From: Vicugna pacos
Lineage: Eukaryota; Chordata; Mammalia; Artiodactyla; Camelidae
DNA: 64,000 nucleotides
Assembly: GCF_048564905.1 (NCBI RefSeq)
Contig: NC_133005.1
Coordinates: 17,663,501-17,727,500 of the forward strand
Direction: 5' to 3'
The notes under the pieces are model-generated. The model was not told the origin of the DNA, ran no database searches, and saw only the letters and a list, made by a program, of their open reading frames with translations. The position numbers were made by a program, and so were the translations under genes. Shown in pieces: positions 48,295 to 60,416 of this stretch (positions are counted from its first letter, which is position 1; every line of letters starts with the position of its first letter).

Positions 48295-48625
48295 GCTTAA
48301 AAACCACCACCAAAGAGAAGAAATTAACTACTTGATAATGGAGAGCACGCCTTCTGACGTCTAGGAGTTGATAGTGTTGACACCCTGTTCCCTCCACATC
48401 AACCAATCAGAGAACTATCCATGAGCTGATCACGTATCCTGCGACCCCCTTCCCTTATCTGGCCTTTAAATATGCTTTGCTGAAACCCTTCAGGGAGCTC
48501 AGGGTTTTCTTGGGCATGAGCCACCCCGTTTTCCTTGCTCAGCCCTGCAGTAACTCTTTCTCTGCTCCAAACTTAAATGTTTCGGTTTGTTCGGCCTCTT
48601 GAATTTGCCTTCAGTAACAATTTCA
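48295..48625 (+). mobile_element. Probable solo LTR (ERV), family unresolved
   Basis: LTR-like layout: a CCAAT box in CATCAACCAATCAGAGAAC (about 48397), a TATA-like TTTAAATATGC (about 48465), then the R/U5-like GCTCAGCCCTGCAGTAACTC, CTCTGCTCCAAACTTAAATG, TTTCGGTTTGTTCGGCCTC. This ending is familiar from mammalian ERV LTRs. No internal part or partner LTR, so a solo LTR fossil. Boundaries approximate. The open frames at 48040-48406 overlap its left side. Confidence 0.6.
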
Positions 48626-48854
48626 GTGACACTTTGGATTCTCTGTTGTTTTATTCTGCCAACTCCCAAGCTTTCTAGGGTCCCAGAATGACTTTTTGCA
48701 GTGCACAGTCTTGTACATGCCACACATCCCCATTTCTCCCCGAGTTTGGAGAAAGTGGGGCTTTAACTGGACCATTTTGCAAAAGCTTTTCTCTCACTGC
48801 TGTTTTCTTTAACGTAATTTATGTCCTGGGTATGATGTGCCTAACTTTTTTTTT

Positions 48855-49075
48855 TTCTTTTTAACTTTTGGAGATAATTTGCATATAAAAAGAATGCATT
48901 CATTCTAAGCGCATCATTAGATGGGTGTGGACAAATGGATGCAGCTATTTCCACCACGGTCAAGATACAGACTGTTTCTATCACCCTCCAAAGGTCCCTG
49001 TGCCCATTTGTAGCCCATCATCATTTCCAGGCCACCACTGATCTGCTCTCTGTCTGTCTAACATTTAAAGTTGTG
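48855..49075 (-). mobile_element. L1M 3' end
   Basis: Antisense L1 tail: a T-rich start, TTGGAGATAATTTGCATATA, GTCAAGATACAGACTGTTTC, CCCATTTGTAGCCCATCATC, CACCACTGATCTGCTCTCTG. Only the last 200 bases or so of the element. Confidence 0.8.
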
Positions 49076-50539
49076 CTTTGCAGTTACAGCTGCAGGGCGA
49101 GCCAATTAACCTTGGGCCTTGCACAAAAGACGCTGAACATCACCTCGAAGGGCCTTTTTGGCTTGAAGTACATTATTCTATGAAGTATGTGAGAAAAAAT
49201 AATCCCCTAGACTCTGAAAAATAATTTTGCAACCAAATCAGAAAGAAAGGAATTTTTGCAAATCTCATGGAAACTCTTCTATTTTTTTTTTTTTGAAGTG
49301 TCATTCTTTTCCCCTCAACAATTTCTAGTCAAGCGCTCCTAGCATGGGATTTCAAAATGGTTGTCTGCTGAGGATTATAAAGGGAAAAAAAAGAAAAGAA
49401 AAGAAACGTCTTGGACCATATTCACAGTCACAAGGAATCTTAAGCAAATCCCCGGAATATGCAGTGAGACTTTTGATAGGAGTGAGCCGTTAATGTGGGA
49501 AGAGCACACATTTTGCTTAAAATGATCAAAAGTGGCTGCCAGTTTCAGCAGCTCATCGCCAATATTCCCACTGACCCTTGCTTTTGTTGTTTCACTTGCT
49601 GGGGTTTCAGAAATACATCCTTTCCTACTCAGCAAAGATGAGGTGAGTGCCTGAGGCAGGAGTCCATGTTACATGGCTAAGTTCACATCTATGAAAGACT
49701 AGATCATGGAAACAGGAGCCTGGGGACCATTCGCTTCTGGACTGTTTACCTGGCCATTCAGAGACAGCAGGGCGTGGCAGAGAGAGGAGGAAGGGTGACT
49801 GATTGTCTGAGGTCACTGTGTGAGTTAAATAAGTGAGCGCCTGTGTTGACAAAGCATCCTGGGTGCTGCCCTCCTGCTACAGAACGTGCTTGCAGTCTAT
49901 TCAAAATTCTACCTCCGATTGCAGGGAAAATTACTCACAGCTGGGTAATGAAGTGGCATCTGTGCTCCGCAGCTCACTGAAGCCACCTCATTCCTCTTTA
50001 TCTGATCTAAATTGTACCGCTATTTCGAAACCTTATGCAAATGTAAAGGGCGGGAAGTTTGAAGGGAAAGTTACATCTCAGAACTCTTTGTGGCTTCTGG
50101 ATATGAGACATTGCTTGAAGGTCAGTGTTGATTCGACACTTGACTATTAAACCAGTACGTGAGGCACGGAGCAAATTATGCCTCTTACTCAGCTAATGCG
50201 CAAAAAATGAATATAAATTAGTGGAAAGAAAAGTAAGTTATGCACCCGGTTCTGAACTCGCATCAGCCAGTCCATATGTCCTCAACTCATCATCTTTCGT
50301 TCTTTACTTGGGTTTGTCAATCATTCAGTCGTCACAGTCCTTTACAGCACTTTTTGTTTGTTTATGTGTAAGACGAGGGGAATTGACAGTTCCAGACAGA
50401 GCACGTCTGTGTGTTTGGAAAGAGACGGGCTTAGCGACTCCTTGACATTGACACCTCCCCTTTGTGAGTTATCTCGAATCTTTCCTCCTACCATGACCTT
50501 CAAAGGCTCTCTTCTGCCAGCTCAAGGAAATCTAAACAT
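49076..50539. other. Single-copy DNA, no gene recognised
   Basis: No named repeat. Short open frames on both strands (49375-49852, 49833-50150, 50221-50549) have no recognisable domain. A short A/G stretch is at 49380-49406. Confidence 0.5.
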
Positions 50540-50660
50540 CTTGGAATGACATTCAAATCTTTCTCAGTTTGAAGGGGGTTAGTGGTTTGCCAGCAGTCAC
50601 ATTACTAAATGCTGGTACCCACGTACCAACCCACCTGGGGCTAGTTCTAAAGCCTTAATT
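50540..50660 (-). mobile_element. MIR SINE
   Basis: GGGTTAGTGGTTTGCCAGCA, GTCACATTACTAAATGCTGG and GGGGCTAGTTCTAAAGCCTT suggest an antisense MIR core. Decayed. Confidence 0.5.
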
Positions 50661-51779
50661 CCTAATTTCCACTCATGTAGCGTCTCATACAATCTATGCT
50701 TAGCCCCAAAAATGCGTACCTGAGGAAAGAAACTCATTACTCAAAATAGAAGAGATAGCAGGAAGCGATGACGGTGTCTTTCCCTTCTTAACTCCAAGCA
50801 GGGAACTGTGTGCCTTTTCTTTCCATTGGGTTTGGGCGTCTGACACACGTGCACTGTGCAGAGCCAGGCAGCCGTAATAATAATATCATGCCTCATTGCA
50901 TGAGCAGTGGAAGACTTATTAAAAAAATAAATATAGGGAATCAGGGCTCTAAATCACTGGCTTAGAACAGTCCTGGAAAAAGGTGGTATTTTCATGAGTC
51001 AAAAACAAGCCTTAACTTCAATAGATCAATTGTAGGTGTAACAATGTTGCCTTTATTCGCTGTCTGTCAACAATGTGCAGGTGGGAATAAGCCTAATCAT
51101 TAATTATGTCTGACACAACCTCCATCCTACTTTTCATCAACGGGGGTCTATGAGGAGGTGTGTGCTCCAGTGGTTTGGAAACATTTTAAAGGGGAACTAA
51201 GACTGGTGGGGTCATTAAGACTTGTGGGGTAATTTGAAAGATGAGAGGGAGGGAGTTGTCTCCAGGCTCCAAATGAACTGGAAAGGTTTGTGTGAAAGGA
51301 ACCCTTCAGCTTGACAGGGGCAGGCTTTCTGAGATACAGTATGCTTCTGATTGCTGGCTGACACGCTGTTTTCTTTCCTGTCTTCTAAAATACACAAGGC
51401 TTTTTCCATGTTGTGATTTACAGCTGGGTTACGTTTCATCCACCTGTGGGCCACTGCATCCTGCATAGTGTGTTACCAGTGGGAGAACACGTTTTGACAG
51501 ACGCTTCGCCATGTCAAGAAGGCCAGAGAAACAAGAAGTCCCACCCTGCTTTCTAGATGAGACGGTTATTGACGAGAATATCAAGTAACAGCTCACTCAT
51601 CAAAGCTATATAAGGACTTCTGTATAGACAAATATTCCAGATAAATGAAAAAAAATCTGTAAACCTTTTTGTTTTCTTGAGTACAAAGAGCATCATTTAA
51701 CATTTTCTTGACAAACTGATATCATCCTTATGAGCATCCACAAGTATGAGGTCCAAGGTGGAAACTAGAGTGAATCATT
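50661..51779. other. Repeat-poor DNA, includes a speculative regulatory candidate
   Basis: No repeat or gene seen. Within it, 50975-51115 carries two ACAATG (SOX-type) cores (GTAACAATGTTGCC and TCAACAATGTGC) and a TAATCATTAATTA homeodomain-type cluster. This is motif reading only; such motifs are frequent by chance in AT-rich DNA. Confidence 0.35.
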
Positions 51780-51895
51780 CCTTCTGATATCAATTATTAA
51801 TTGATTATTTCTTTTGTTGAGTCACTGGGTTAATGCTGGAGATTCAGTGGGGAACAAGACCGACATAACCTCAACCCCACGAGGGCTGCTAAGAT
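51780..51895 (-). mobile_element. L2 3' fragment
   Basis: CTGGGTTAATGCTGGAGATT, CAGTGGGGAACAAGACCGAC and ACCCCACGAGGGCTGCTAAG follow antisense L2 order. Confidence 0.6.
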
Positions 51896-52001
51896 AAGGA
51901 AGACCATCTGGACAAATCTCAGTCGGCTAAGCTTATTATGTTCTTACCTCTGTATGTTTCCACTGGTGTTTGTGTTATTTAAATGTCACTCATGGAAACA
52001 A

Positions 52002-52106
52002 CAGAAAAAGAAAGAAGGACAAAAAAAAAAAGAAAAAAAAAGACAAGGAAAGAAAGAGAAAGAGGGAAAAGAAGAAAGGAAGGAAGGGGGGAAGGAAAGA
52101 AGGACA
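52002..52106. repeat. Purine-rich low-complexity tract
   Basis: About 105 bases almost entirely A and G, from AAAG-type units on the left to GGAA-type units on the right. It abuts the L2 fragment at 52107. The open frame at 51954-52196 translates this tract and is not a gene. Confidence 0.93.
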
Positions 52107-52198
52107 ACTGTGATTCCCTACTTTGGGTCAAGTGTACTCTCAGGCACTGAGGACACAACAGTAAATGAGACAGGTGATTCCTACCCTGTTCTCTAAGG
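52107..52198 (-). mobile_element. L2 3' fragment
   Basis: CTCAGGCACTGAGGACACAA, CAGTAAATGAGACAGGTGAT and TCCTACCCTGTTCTCTAAGG match the antisense L2 tail. Confidence 0.7.
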
Positions 52199-52330
52199 GA
52201 GAGATTGTAACTTATTAATCATCTTTAATTCTATATCCTCAGCATCAGCATTGCACCTAGAATAGGCACTAAATATGGGTGTCCACTGGGTGATTGATTC
52301 AGTCCTTGAATGAATGAATATGAACAGGTG
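52199..52330 (+). mobile_element. L2 3' end
   Basis: TATATCCTCAGCATCAGCAT, GCACCTAGAATAGGCACTAA and GTCCTTGAATGAATGAATAT match a sense L2 3' terminus. It sits back to back with the antisense L2 fragment immediately to the left. Confidence 0.7.
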
Positions 52331-53214
52331 TGTTACAGGCTGGGAAAACATATTAGACAAGTTTGTTCGCAATGCAGCCAAAATCAGAGACAGACGACTT
52401 CAAATTATTTTCCCAGAAGCACATCTTTACTTTAGAGTCTCCATAACATCAGGTCTAGCACTCTCATAAACGTTTCCTTTCACCACATAAGTGACTGAAG
52501 AAATTATTCTTTATTCAATTTAAGGGCATTTCTGCTCTAGCTGTGAGAATTAAGAGTACGGTGAAAATATTTGATGACATTTTTTTAGGGAGAAGTGATT
52601 AAGAAGTTAGCTGTAAAATAAAATGGGGAATGGAAAGGTAAGATATTTTAAATGTATTCTCTTATAGTCACTGTAATTTGACATCAAGAAACAGAATTGC
52701 TGGAGATCTCTGACAGAATGTCAGGTGGCACATGAAATGTAGGACAAAGCACATAAAACATTGCTAAGCACTGATTAATTTATGGCATACTATCATACTT
52801 CTAGTAAGTGGGTTGAGTCTGTCCTTTGTTGATACTTGCAAATGCCTCTTTAGTTCATTACATATGTACACATTTTAATTATCTTGACTATTTGCTCATT
52901 AATTACAAATAAGACTAACTGAATCCACGGAACATCAATCCCCCAAGGCAAACAACAGCTCCTGGTCACTTACTCATACATTTAGAAACAGAATAAGAAT
53001 TTCGGTATCAAGCAAAAAGAACCCTTGTCAGCAATTCTGATTAATTTAATGCTGATTCAGGTGATCTGCTTCACCCAGTCCCTTGGTTACTCTACCAGGC
53101 ACTCGGACAATCATGGGAAGGTAGCCTTCTTAGCTCCAGACACCTTTCTTCAGTAGAAAGTATTATGTATCTTTTTTTTTTTAATTTCCAATCCAAACAG
53201 TAGTTACTGTCCAT
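52331..53214. other. Unassigned AT-rich DNA
   Basis: No repeat or gene recognised. Confidence 0.5.
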
Positions 53215-53216
53215 TT

Positions 53217-53240
53217 TAAATATATATATATATATATATG
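53217..53240. repeat. (AT)n microsatellite
   Basis: About ten uninterrupted AT dinucleotides within a longer AT-rich patch. Confidence 0.9.
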
Positions 53241-54149
53241 CTATTACTAGTAAATATTAAATTAGTATATTAGTAAATATTAAATTATTAAACTAGGGTA
53301 TATTTTAAAACTTCAGCTAGATATCACTGCTCTATGGTGATCAATTTCCATAATAGAAAATTATACCAGAGGATTTCTTTCTAGAACATTCTACTTGGTA
53401 AAATGCTACTTAAGAATTTTTACTTTCTGTAGGTGGTGGTCTGATATTCTGCATGACATAAGTATGGACAAGTCTTGATACTGTTTTTTTTTCTTTTGTG
53501 AATGCAATTCATTTCCACATATAATGAGTTAGTCACTCTAAATGCCCAGGTGAATCTGCAACACTCATCAGTCAAAATTCCTCCCACTGTTACTAGACAC
53601 TTGGAGGAAAAGGGGAACAATGAATTCTTGGTAAGACTCTCCCATTTTCCTTTCCAATAGATCCATTAACTCTTAAAGATTTTTCTCGTATGTGATGAAA
53701 GTATAACACAGGCTTAATAACAGAATCTTCAGGACTGGTAGGAGCAGAAGGGTGAACGGGGACCCGCCGTGGAAGTCATTGCCTAGTAAGGGGGCGTGGG
53801 GGTGTTGACTTTGACAAGGGAGAAATGGGCGTGCTTAGGATTGCTAAAAGAAGTGATATTTCAGAATGCAGAACATTCAAATTCACTGAGAACTAAGAAT
53901 GGAAGTTTGACATCTGTTGAGTTTATTCCCAATCCTGAGTATTTTTCTTAAGAAATGTTCCTGGACTTCAGGAAGAAAAGTTTTCAGCTTCATGGGCCTG
54001 AGGACATAACCACACAGCAGGCTTTATCATCCCATCCCTAGCTGTAGGGAAGGAGCTTGCTCTGTACTGCAGATCCCTCTCTACCTTATGGCAATTCCAG
54101 AAACCAAACGGCCTTTGCTGCATGAGCTTGTGTTCAAAGATGGACGCCA
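53241..54149. other. Unassigned DNA
   Basis: No repeat or gene recognised. The frame at 53420-53620 has no family. Confidence 0.5.
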
Positions 54150-54545
54150 TCAAGCTGTTCCTTCTCTCCCTGTGCATGACAATCTGCCATGGAGAGATGG
54201 GGTCTGTTCTTCTACCCCTTTCAGTCTGGATTGGCTTATGACTGTGTTGAACCACAGAATATGGTAGGAGTGATGCTCTCCTAGTTCTAGGTCTAGTTAT
54301 TAAGAGGACTGGCACTTTCTGCTTCCTGCCTCCTGCAGTACTGAGTGGCCATATGGAGAAAAGTCACAGGCAGGGACACGAAGACACCAGCCGTGTGAGT
54401 GATGATCATCTGGGATGTCTAACCCAGTTGAGCCTTAAGATGACTCTAGTTCCAACCCCTATCTTACTGCAATCACACCCTGCAAATCCCAGTCAACCCC
54501 TTAGGCTGTAGGGTGGTTTGTTACAGAGCAATAGGTGAATGGAAC
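54150..54545 (+). mobile_element. MLT1 (MaLR) solo LTR
   Basis: CATGGAGAGATGGGGTCTGT, TCTGGATTGGCTTATGACTG, ACCACAGAATATGGTAGGAG, AGGACTGGCACTTTCTGC, GTGGCCATATGGAGAAAAG, and the 3' end GGTGGTTTGTTACAGAGCAA are MLT1 LTR phrases in order. Nearly complete LTR with no internal region. The minus frame at 53968-54315 is antisense to it. Confidence 0.85.
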
Positions 54546-54729
54546 AGGTGCCCTCTTAGTGAGATATTTGAACAAAGATATGAGGGGCAGAGACCAGGAT
54601 GAACATTAAAGCCAGGAGGGGCAACGTGAGGAGATCAAGATTTAAACCATAAAAAAAAAACAAACCTCATAAAGGGGCTTAAAATGGTGGTTTTCCTTCG
54701 CATTTTCCTTCTCATAAGTCTATAAATTT

Positions 54730-55640
54730 TCTGCCTCTTAAAAATAATTTATTTCATTAGAAACTAATGTAACAGCTTTGGAAAACATTAGGAAACCAGA
54801 AAAGAGAAAAATGTTCCCCATGACCCCATCCGCCTTACATGACAGAACTTAGCTACTTTGGGAATTTTCCATCAGATGTTTTTTCCCCTTGATCATGTGC
54901 ATTAGGTTTCAGTTCATTAAAACTATAACCAAAGGTGGATCCAGTTTAGTATAACGGAAGCTTGTATAACTTATGCGGAAAAAAAGAAAAATCTTCATCC
55001 AAAAGAAAAATTAAAATGATCTTACTTAAAAAATTTATTTGTAAAAATCTATAACCATATGAAACACATTGCTACAAAGTCTCTAAGCGCTTTTGGAGAG
55101 GCTTGTGTAAGTGAGAGACTCTGTGATTTAAGTCTCACCAGCTTTATGGTAAAATTGCTATTGACCGTCATGAGTGTATATGTTTGTGTCTTGTTTTTTC
55201 TCGTATTATATCAAAATAATTTTCTATATCAAAGCCTAGCCTTTATATAAGCTTTAAAAATTGCATATTTTTCTTCTGAGTCAGTGTACTTGAATTGTGC
55301 TGATGCAGAGGTTTTGAAGCTTAGAACAATTTATATTTGGGGATGGGTAATTTTTTGTTAAGGGAGACTGTCTTGTAAATTACCAAATGTCTCCTCAGGA
55401 GCAAAACTGCCCCTCCCCTTGAGAGCCACTGCCCTAATAAACCTCTTACTCTGGTTACTTACATTACTTTCTTTTTCACCATTATCATTAAAATATATTT
55501 TCATGAGTATGATTTTACTCAAGTTCTAACTTTTTTTTTAAGTTAAACTCTTAGAAATGGAATTATGATGTTAAAGGCGATGACACTGATGTGGTTTTTG
55601 GTGTACAATGCCCAAGTTCCTTTCCTCAGAGGCTTACAGT
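54730..55640 (-). mobile_element. Possible old L1/HAL1 fragment(s)
   Basis: TTAGGAAACCAGAAAAGAGA, ATGTTCCCCATGACCCCATC and, further right, AAACTCTTAGAAATGGAATT resemble antisense L1/HAL1 3' end phrases. The middle (about 54950-55440) is not convincing, so this may be two pieces or partly chance. The frame at 55059-55250 is unassigned. Confidence 0.4.
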
Positions 55641-58414
55641 TATCTGAGATACAGGGCAACATATTTTAGTGCAGATGTAGGTATATTATAATTACATATT
55701 ATAATGAATTATAACAAAATGGTATATTTCAACTATATAATATACCTAGGATATTATATCAAAGTCATTTATTTTGCTAATAAATTTTAATTATTGTCTG
55801 AGAATCTACCCTCCGATAGAAGGGTCAGCAAAGAAATTTTGAGTTGATTCTATCTTTTTTTAAACGTTAAAACTCTAAAATTATATTTTAGAAAAGAACT
55901 GTATTTATGTCAACCAGGGGAGAGGACTTAAGAATCCCATTCTACTTTGCTGTTTTTCTCACTGTCTGCCCAGCTTAGCCCTTCACAAGGAAAGTCTGCA
56001 TCTGAATTCAGAAAGCCAGTAGAAAAACTGTTCCAACAGAATAGACTTGCTGGTATAGACTTGCTGGTGTGGGAAAACTGGAGGCTTCTTGCTCTGGTTG
56101 TTCCACCGACAGGAAGACAGAGCAGGCTTCCCAGCCCGTGTCCACATCTGTCAGGATGCCCCCTTGCCATCACTACAAAAGTCCCATTATCCCTTCCGCA
56201 CCCCCTTCCTCTCAAAGATAAACAAAGATGTCAGTCATTTTGATGTCAGGAGCAGAATCTAAAAAAATGGATTTTTACTTTCTCTGATGCCTGCTGCGAA
56301 TATCCCCTGTCTTGGAGGGGAAGCTCTCAAGCATGACCCTCTTTCCCAGGTGGTTGGAAACATCGCCTCCTGTTGTCTTACGCCGGTTCCACGGTGTTTA
56401 AGTAGAGTGGGACAGACATCTCTCAGGCTGGCCTCCCCACCTGGCTTTGCTCTGAAGGAGTCCACAAGCCCCTCCTCCACTCCATTCCCACGCAGGGTGT
56501 GATGCCAAAGCTCTCAGCCACTGCATGGGCGGGTGTGTGCCTGCTGGGGAAGCTGACATAGTGCAGGTAGCCAAAGAGCATAAATCTGGGGCATGGGGAA
56601 TATTCCAGGACGGTGCACAGTCACGTATACAATTTCTCAAGATGATCAATGTGCGTCTTCTCTCTTCATCCCTCCTCCCGTCCCTCTCTTCCCTCCCCAG
56701 TCCCTCTATCCCGACTTTTCTTCTCTGCCTCTCACTGTACCACTTTTTCTACTTCTTCTGAAGCCTTTTTACCAAATTCCATGCAAATAGCAGTGCAACA
56801 GAGATTGCCTTTTAATCTTACTAGATTCTCATCTGCACTCTGGAATTCCACAAATAGTTTTATGGCTTTGTTCTATTTCTGTTCAGTGTGAATCTTCAGA
56901 ATCAGTTAATATAAATGTACCATATTTACCTCCCAGCAATGTCCCTGATAAAAGCTGACACACAAATGCTGTGCTGTTTATGACAGGGAAGTGACAGACA
57001 AAGGAAGGACCACGAGAACTTCTCCAGCAACTCCCTGGCAAGTTTGGGAAGGTTGGTGTGAAATGCAGGCGAGTGAGGCACAGGTCTGGAAGGCACCGCT
57101 TCCCCAGCAGCTGCCTAGCAACCAAAATATGTACCTGACCCGGCTTTTAATGAGCAAGATTCTGCAGTGCCTCTGTATTTAGTAACTGATAAAAGAGCCT
57201 TTTTGCTGAAGAATCTGACAATACAAATAGCCCAGAAGAATTCAGTAGATTTCCAATTTAAATGCTCATTTTGTTTTCTTTAAATAGAAATAAATGAGGG
57301 CAACATAGAATCAGTTCACAAAGCATATTGGATCAGCAAATAAGGCATTTTCTAGACCAAGGAAGGAAACAAAATAACATCTGGAAGAAGGTGATAGCCC
57401 TCTTTGTACCCGACTTAACTTAGGCCTTGGGCTTTGGGTATTAGGCTAAGCAGAGCCCAGCAGGTCAGATTTCACCATTAAATTCACTATTATTTGAACA
57501 TTGCTACATATATCATTTGTAATTTCTAGTTTGTAAAAATATAGTCAAGTGAAGTACAACTAAAAGTTTTGAAAAATGACAATGCTTACAAAAATTCATA
57601 GGTCCTAAAATCTTGGAATAAGTGGTAACAATTTTGTTTTTGATATTACAGCATCACATTTTCAAGATATATGTATTTTTTTTTAATCTGAGAGAATTCA
57701 TAAAATCTTAGTGAACTATTTTTTCTAACCCTCTTTCCCTTCTCCCCTCGACCTCTTGGGATGGTCAGGATTAATTATTTTAATGCATAAGGAGGGAAGA
57801 GCTAGAGGTGGGAATGAAATTCTGTAAGTGAGCATTGATTTGTATGAGCTCCACATATCCTAGAGAATCACTTGTTAAGTATAAACATGGAACATTGGCT
57901 TAATGTACTAGCAGGGAGTGTTTTAGGTAAGAGGAATATATACATATTTACTTTAACTTCACATTCTAATTGCAACCATTATGTCTTGCCATTTTTATTC
58001 AAAAAGTAAATTTCTTTAATCTGGTTGGCTTAGACTAGAGTCAAAACAGCATAAAACATGCATTAAATATATTCGCCCGTTTCTCTGGAGACTTGAGTAA
58101 GTACTGCAAGTATAGTTTAGCGTGATGTTTATCTCTGCAATATGATGCCTTTTACAGAGCAGAGAATTACAGAGTCCTTTGTGACACGGTTTGAATAATT
58201 GCTGACAATGTGCACTTTCCCCTGTTGAAACGTGCATTTCCCTCCATTCTGGGCTCCCTCTTCTTTAGGCAAAAAGACTATATGATCCTACCCATCTTTC
58301 TGAAGTCTCTGCTTCACTTTTCTGACTTTGGTCTTTCAGTATATCATTACATCAAGGCTGGGCTTTAATTTTCATTGTTGACTGTCATGTAATCAAAAAG
58401 ACTCATCCTTATAT
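55641..58414. other. Repeat-poor stretch, no gene recognised
   Basis: About 2.8 kb without a recognised interspersed repeat. 55947-56650 is GC-richer, with overlapping open frames on both strands (for example 55947-56243 and 55928-56215) but no recognisable protein. An exact 14-bp tandem duplication (ATAGACTTGCTGGT twice) lies at 56041-56068. Confidence 0.5.
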
Positions 58415-60072
58415 GAATAAACAGATCACTGGAATAGCATAGAAATCCACAAGTAAACCAGAAATACAATAACGTGGTATATAATAAAGGTGATGTAACA
58501 AATAGGAAGTGGCCATGATGGATTATTCCATTATTACATACATTTATTATTTATATATAATGTATTAGATCAGTATTTATATATTCAATGTATTACATAA
58601 ATATACATTTATATACATTTATTTATATATTCCACTATTGTATAAATATGTATTATAAAAGCTACTGTTATAGTTGGGACCTCGGGAAAAAAGTTGGACC
58701 CCTACCTCACACTCTATATCAAAATAAACCCAGAACAAACCAAATGTTTATACAGAAAAACTGAAAGCGTTAGCTACACTAATAAGAGGCAAATGAGACT
58801 CTTTGTCATTGATGGGTCTAACAGTAAAGCTACAGAAAGTTGAAAAGCACAATTTAGGACTTTGATTTAGTGGAGGATATACATTATGTTCAAGCATATT
58901 GTAGGCATTTTTGAAACCTGATCACACCATAGCAATAAAGCTAATGTTATCAAATTCCAAAATATTGGTATCATACTGAACATATTCTCTGACCACATGT
59001 AATTTAAACAAATAATCAAAAATTACAAGAAATACCCTTTTTGTTTTTGTAACTACAGAAACATGCTTCTAAATAATTCATGGATCAAAGCAGAAATAAT
59101 AGTGGAAATCAGACTGTATGTATTAAGAGATGTACTATAGCACACACACATTATGCATAAAGATAAAATAATACTTTAACAGAAATTAAGTAGTCTTAGA
59201 TATTTACATTCGAAAGTAAGACAGGTTTGAAATTAGGGATTGCTGCATCCCATTTAGGGATTTAAAAAAATATAACTGATAAATACTTAGATCCAAAGTA
59301 TGTAAGAATTGGTTTATAAGTCAATTTAAAAAATTACCAACAATCCAAAAGAAAAAAAAAAAAAGAATGGGCAGAATACTTGAAGAGATAATTCATGGAA
59401 GCAAAAACCTGAATAAACATTTGGAAAAATGATCAATTTTATTATTATCTGGAAGATGTACATTTGAACCACAGTCAGATACGATTTCACAGTCACTCAG
59501 TTGAGAAGCTTGGCTTAGGTGCTAGCTAGGATGTAGGGCAACAACTCTTACCCACTCCTGACGGTAAAGTAAATTAGGCCACTTGTTTGGAAACATTAAT
59601 AATCACAGAGCTAGGTTGAAAATACCCCCAGCACACCATGTGAAAAACTGCACGCCTGGTTATACTCCAAGAGTTATAAAGCTCCTGAAGACCGTGCATC
59701 GGGAGACATTGACAAGAATATGCACAGCAACACTGAAATATTAAAAATGTTAAGTAGCACAAAAGTGTCTGTCGCTGGCATGGATAAATGAACTGCGGTG
59801 TGTTGCTATAATGGCGCATCACAAAAGCGAAAATGAAAGAACCACTGTTACATGTGTCAACATGGATGATCTCAAAAATGCCATGTTCTGAGGAAGAAGC
59901 AAACTGCAGAAGAATTTATACTGTATGGTTCTATTTACGTACATATATTTAAAAATAATAAACTATTTAGGAATCTATATACATATCCCTCAGCTACTTA
60001 GAAATATACATATACACAGAAGTGGTAAAAACATAAAGAGGAAAGGGGGGACTGTAAATAAAAATTCAGGAT

Positions 60073-60085
60073 AGTGCTTATCTCT
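60073..60085 (+). repeat. Left target-site duplication of SINE pair
   Basis: AGTGCTTATCTCT, identical to 60417-60429. The two copies bracket both SINE units, as expected for L1-driven retroposition. Confidence 0.9.
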
Positions 60086-60239
60086 CTCTTTTTAAAAAAA
60101 TTTTAAATATTTATTTGCATTGTCTTTTTTATGGGGGGAGTATTTTTATTTATTTATTTTTAATGGAGTTACTGGGAATTGAACCCAGGACCTCCTGCAT
60201 GCAAAGGCACGTGCTCTACCATTGAGCTACACCCTCCCC
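60086..60239 (-). mobile_element. Camelid tRNA-derived SINE, inner unit
   Basis: In reverse complement: head GGGGAGGGTGTAGCTCAATG, A-box-like TAGCTCAATGG (60219-60229), B-box GGTTCAATTCC (60175-60185), CCCAGTAACTCC, then an A-rich tail with AATAAATAAATAAAAATAC. The head is tRNA-like with its pol III promoter intact. Fits the camelid Vic-1 type SINE as I recall it. The tail runs to the left target duplication. Confidence 0.88.
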
Positions 60240-60416
60240 AATATTTTATTTATTTGTCACTGTATTATTTATCTTATTTTGGTGGGGGAAGTGAGGGGAA
60301 GGTAATTAGGTTTATCTAATTTTAGAGGAGGTACTGGGGATTGAACCCAGGACCTCAAGCATGCATCTCAGGCGTGCTAAGCATGTGCTCTACCAGTTGA
60401 GTTATGCCCTCTCCCC
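60240..60416 (-). mobile_element. Camelid tRNA-derived SINE, outer unit
   Basis: In reverse complement: GGGGAGAGGGCATAACTCAA, A-box-like TAACTCAACTGG (60393-60404), B-box GGTTCAATCCC (60337-60347), then AAATTAGATAAACCTAATTACC and an A-rich tail. Between A and B box it is about 12 bases longer than the inner unit, with an extra CGCCTGAGATGCATG-like segment. Same orientation as the inner unit and directly joined to it. Confidence 0.88.

Noticed and set aside
53968-54315. 115-codon open frame, minus strand
   Set aside because: Partly antisense to an MLT1 LTR fossil; no protein family.
60175-60404. tRNA-like sequences with A and B boxes
   Set aside because: These are SINE heads with A-rich tails and a target duplication, not tRNA genes. 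No complete cloverleaf is expected.
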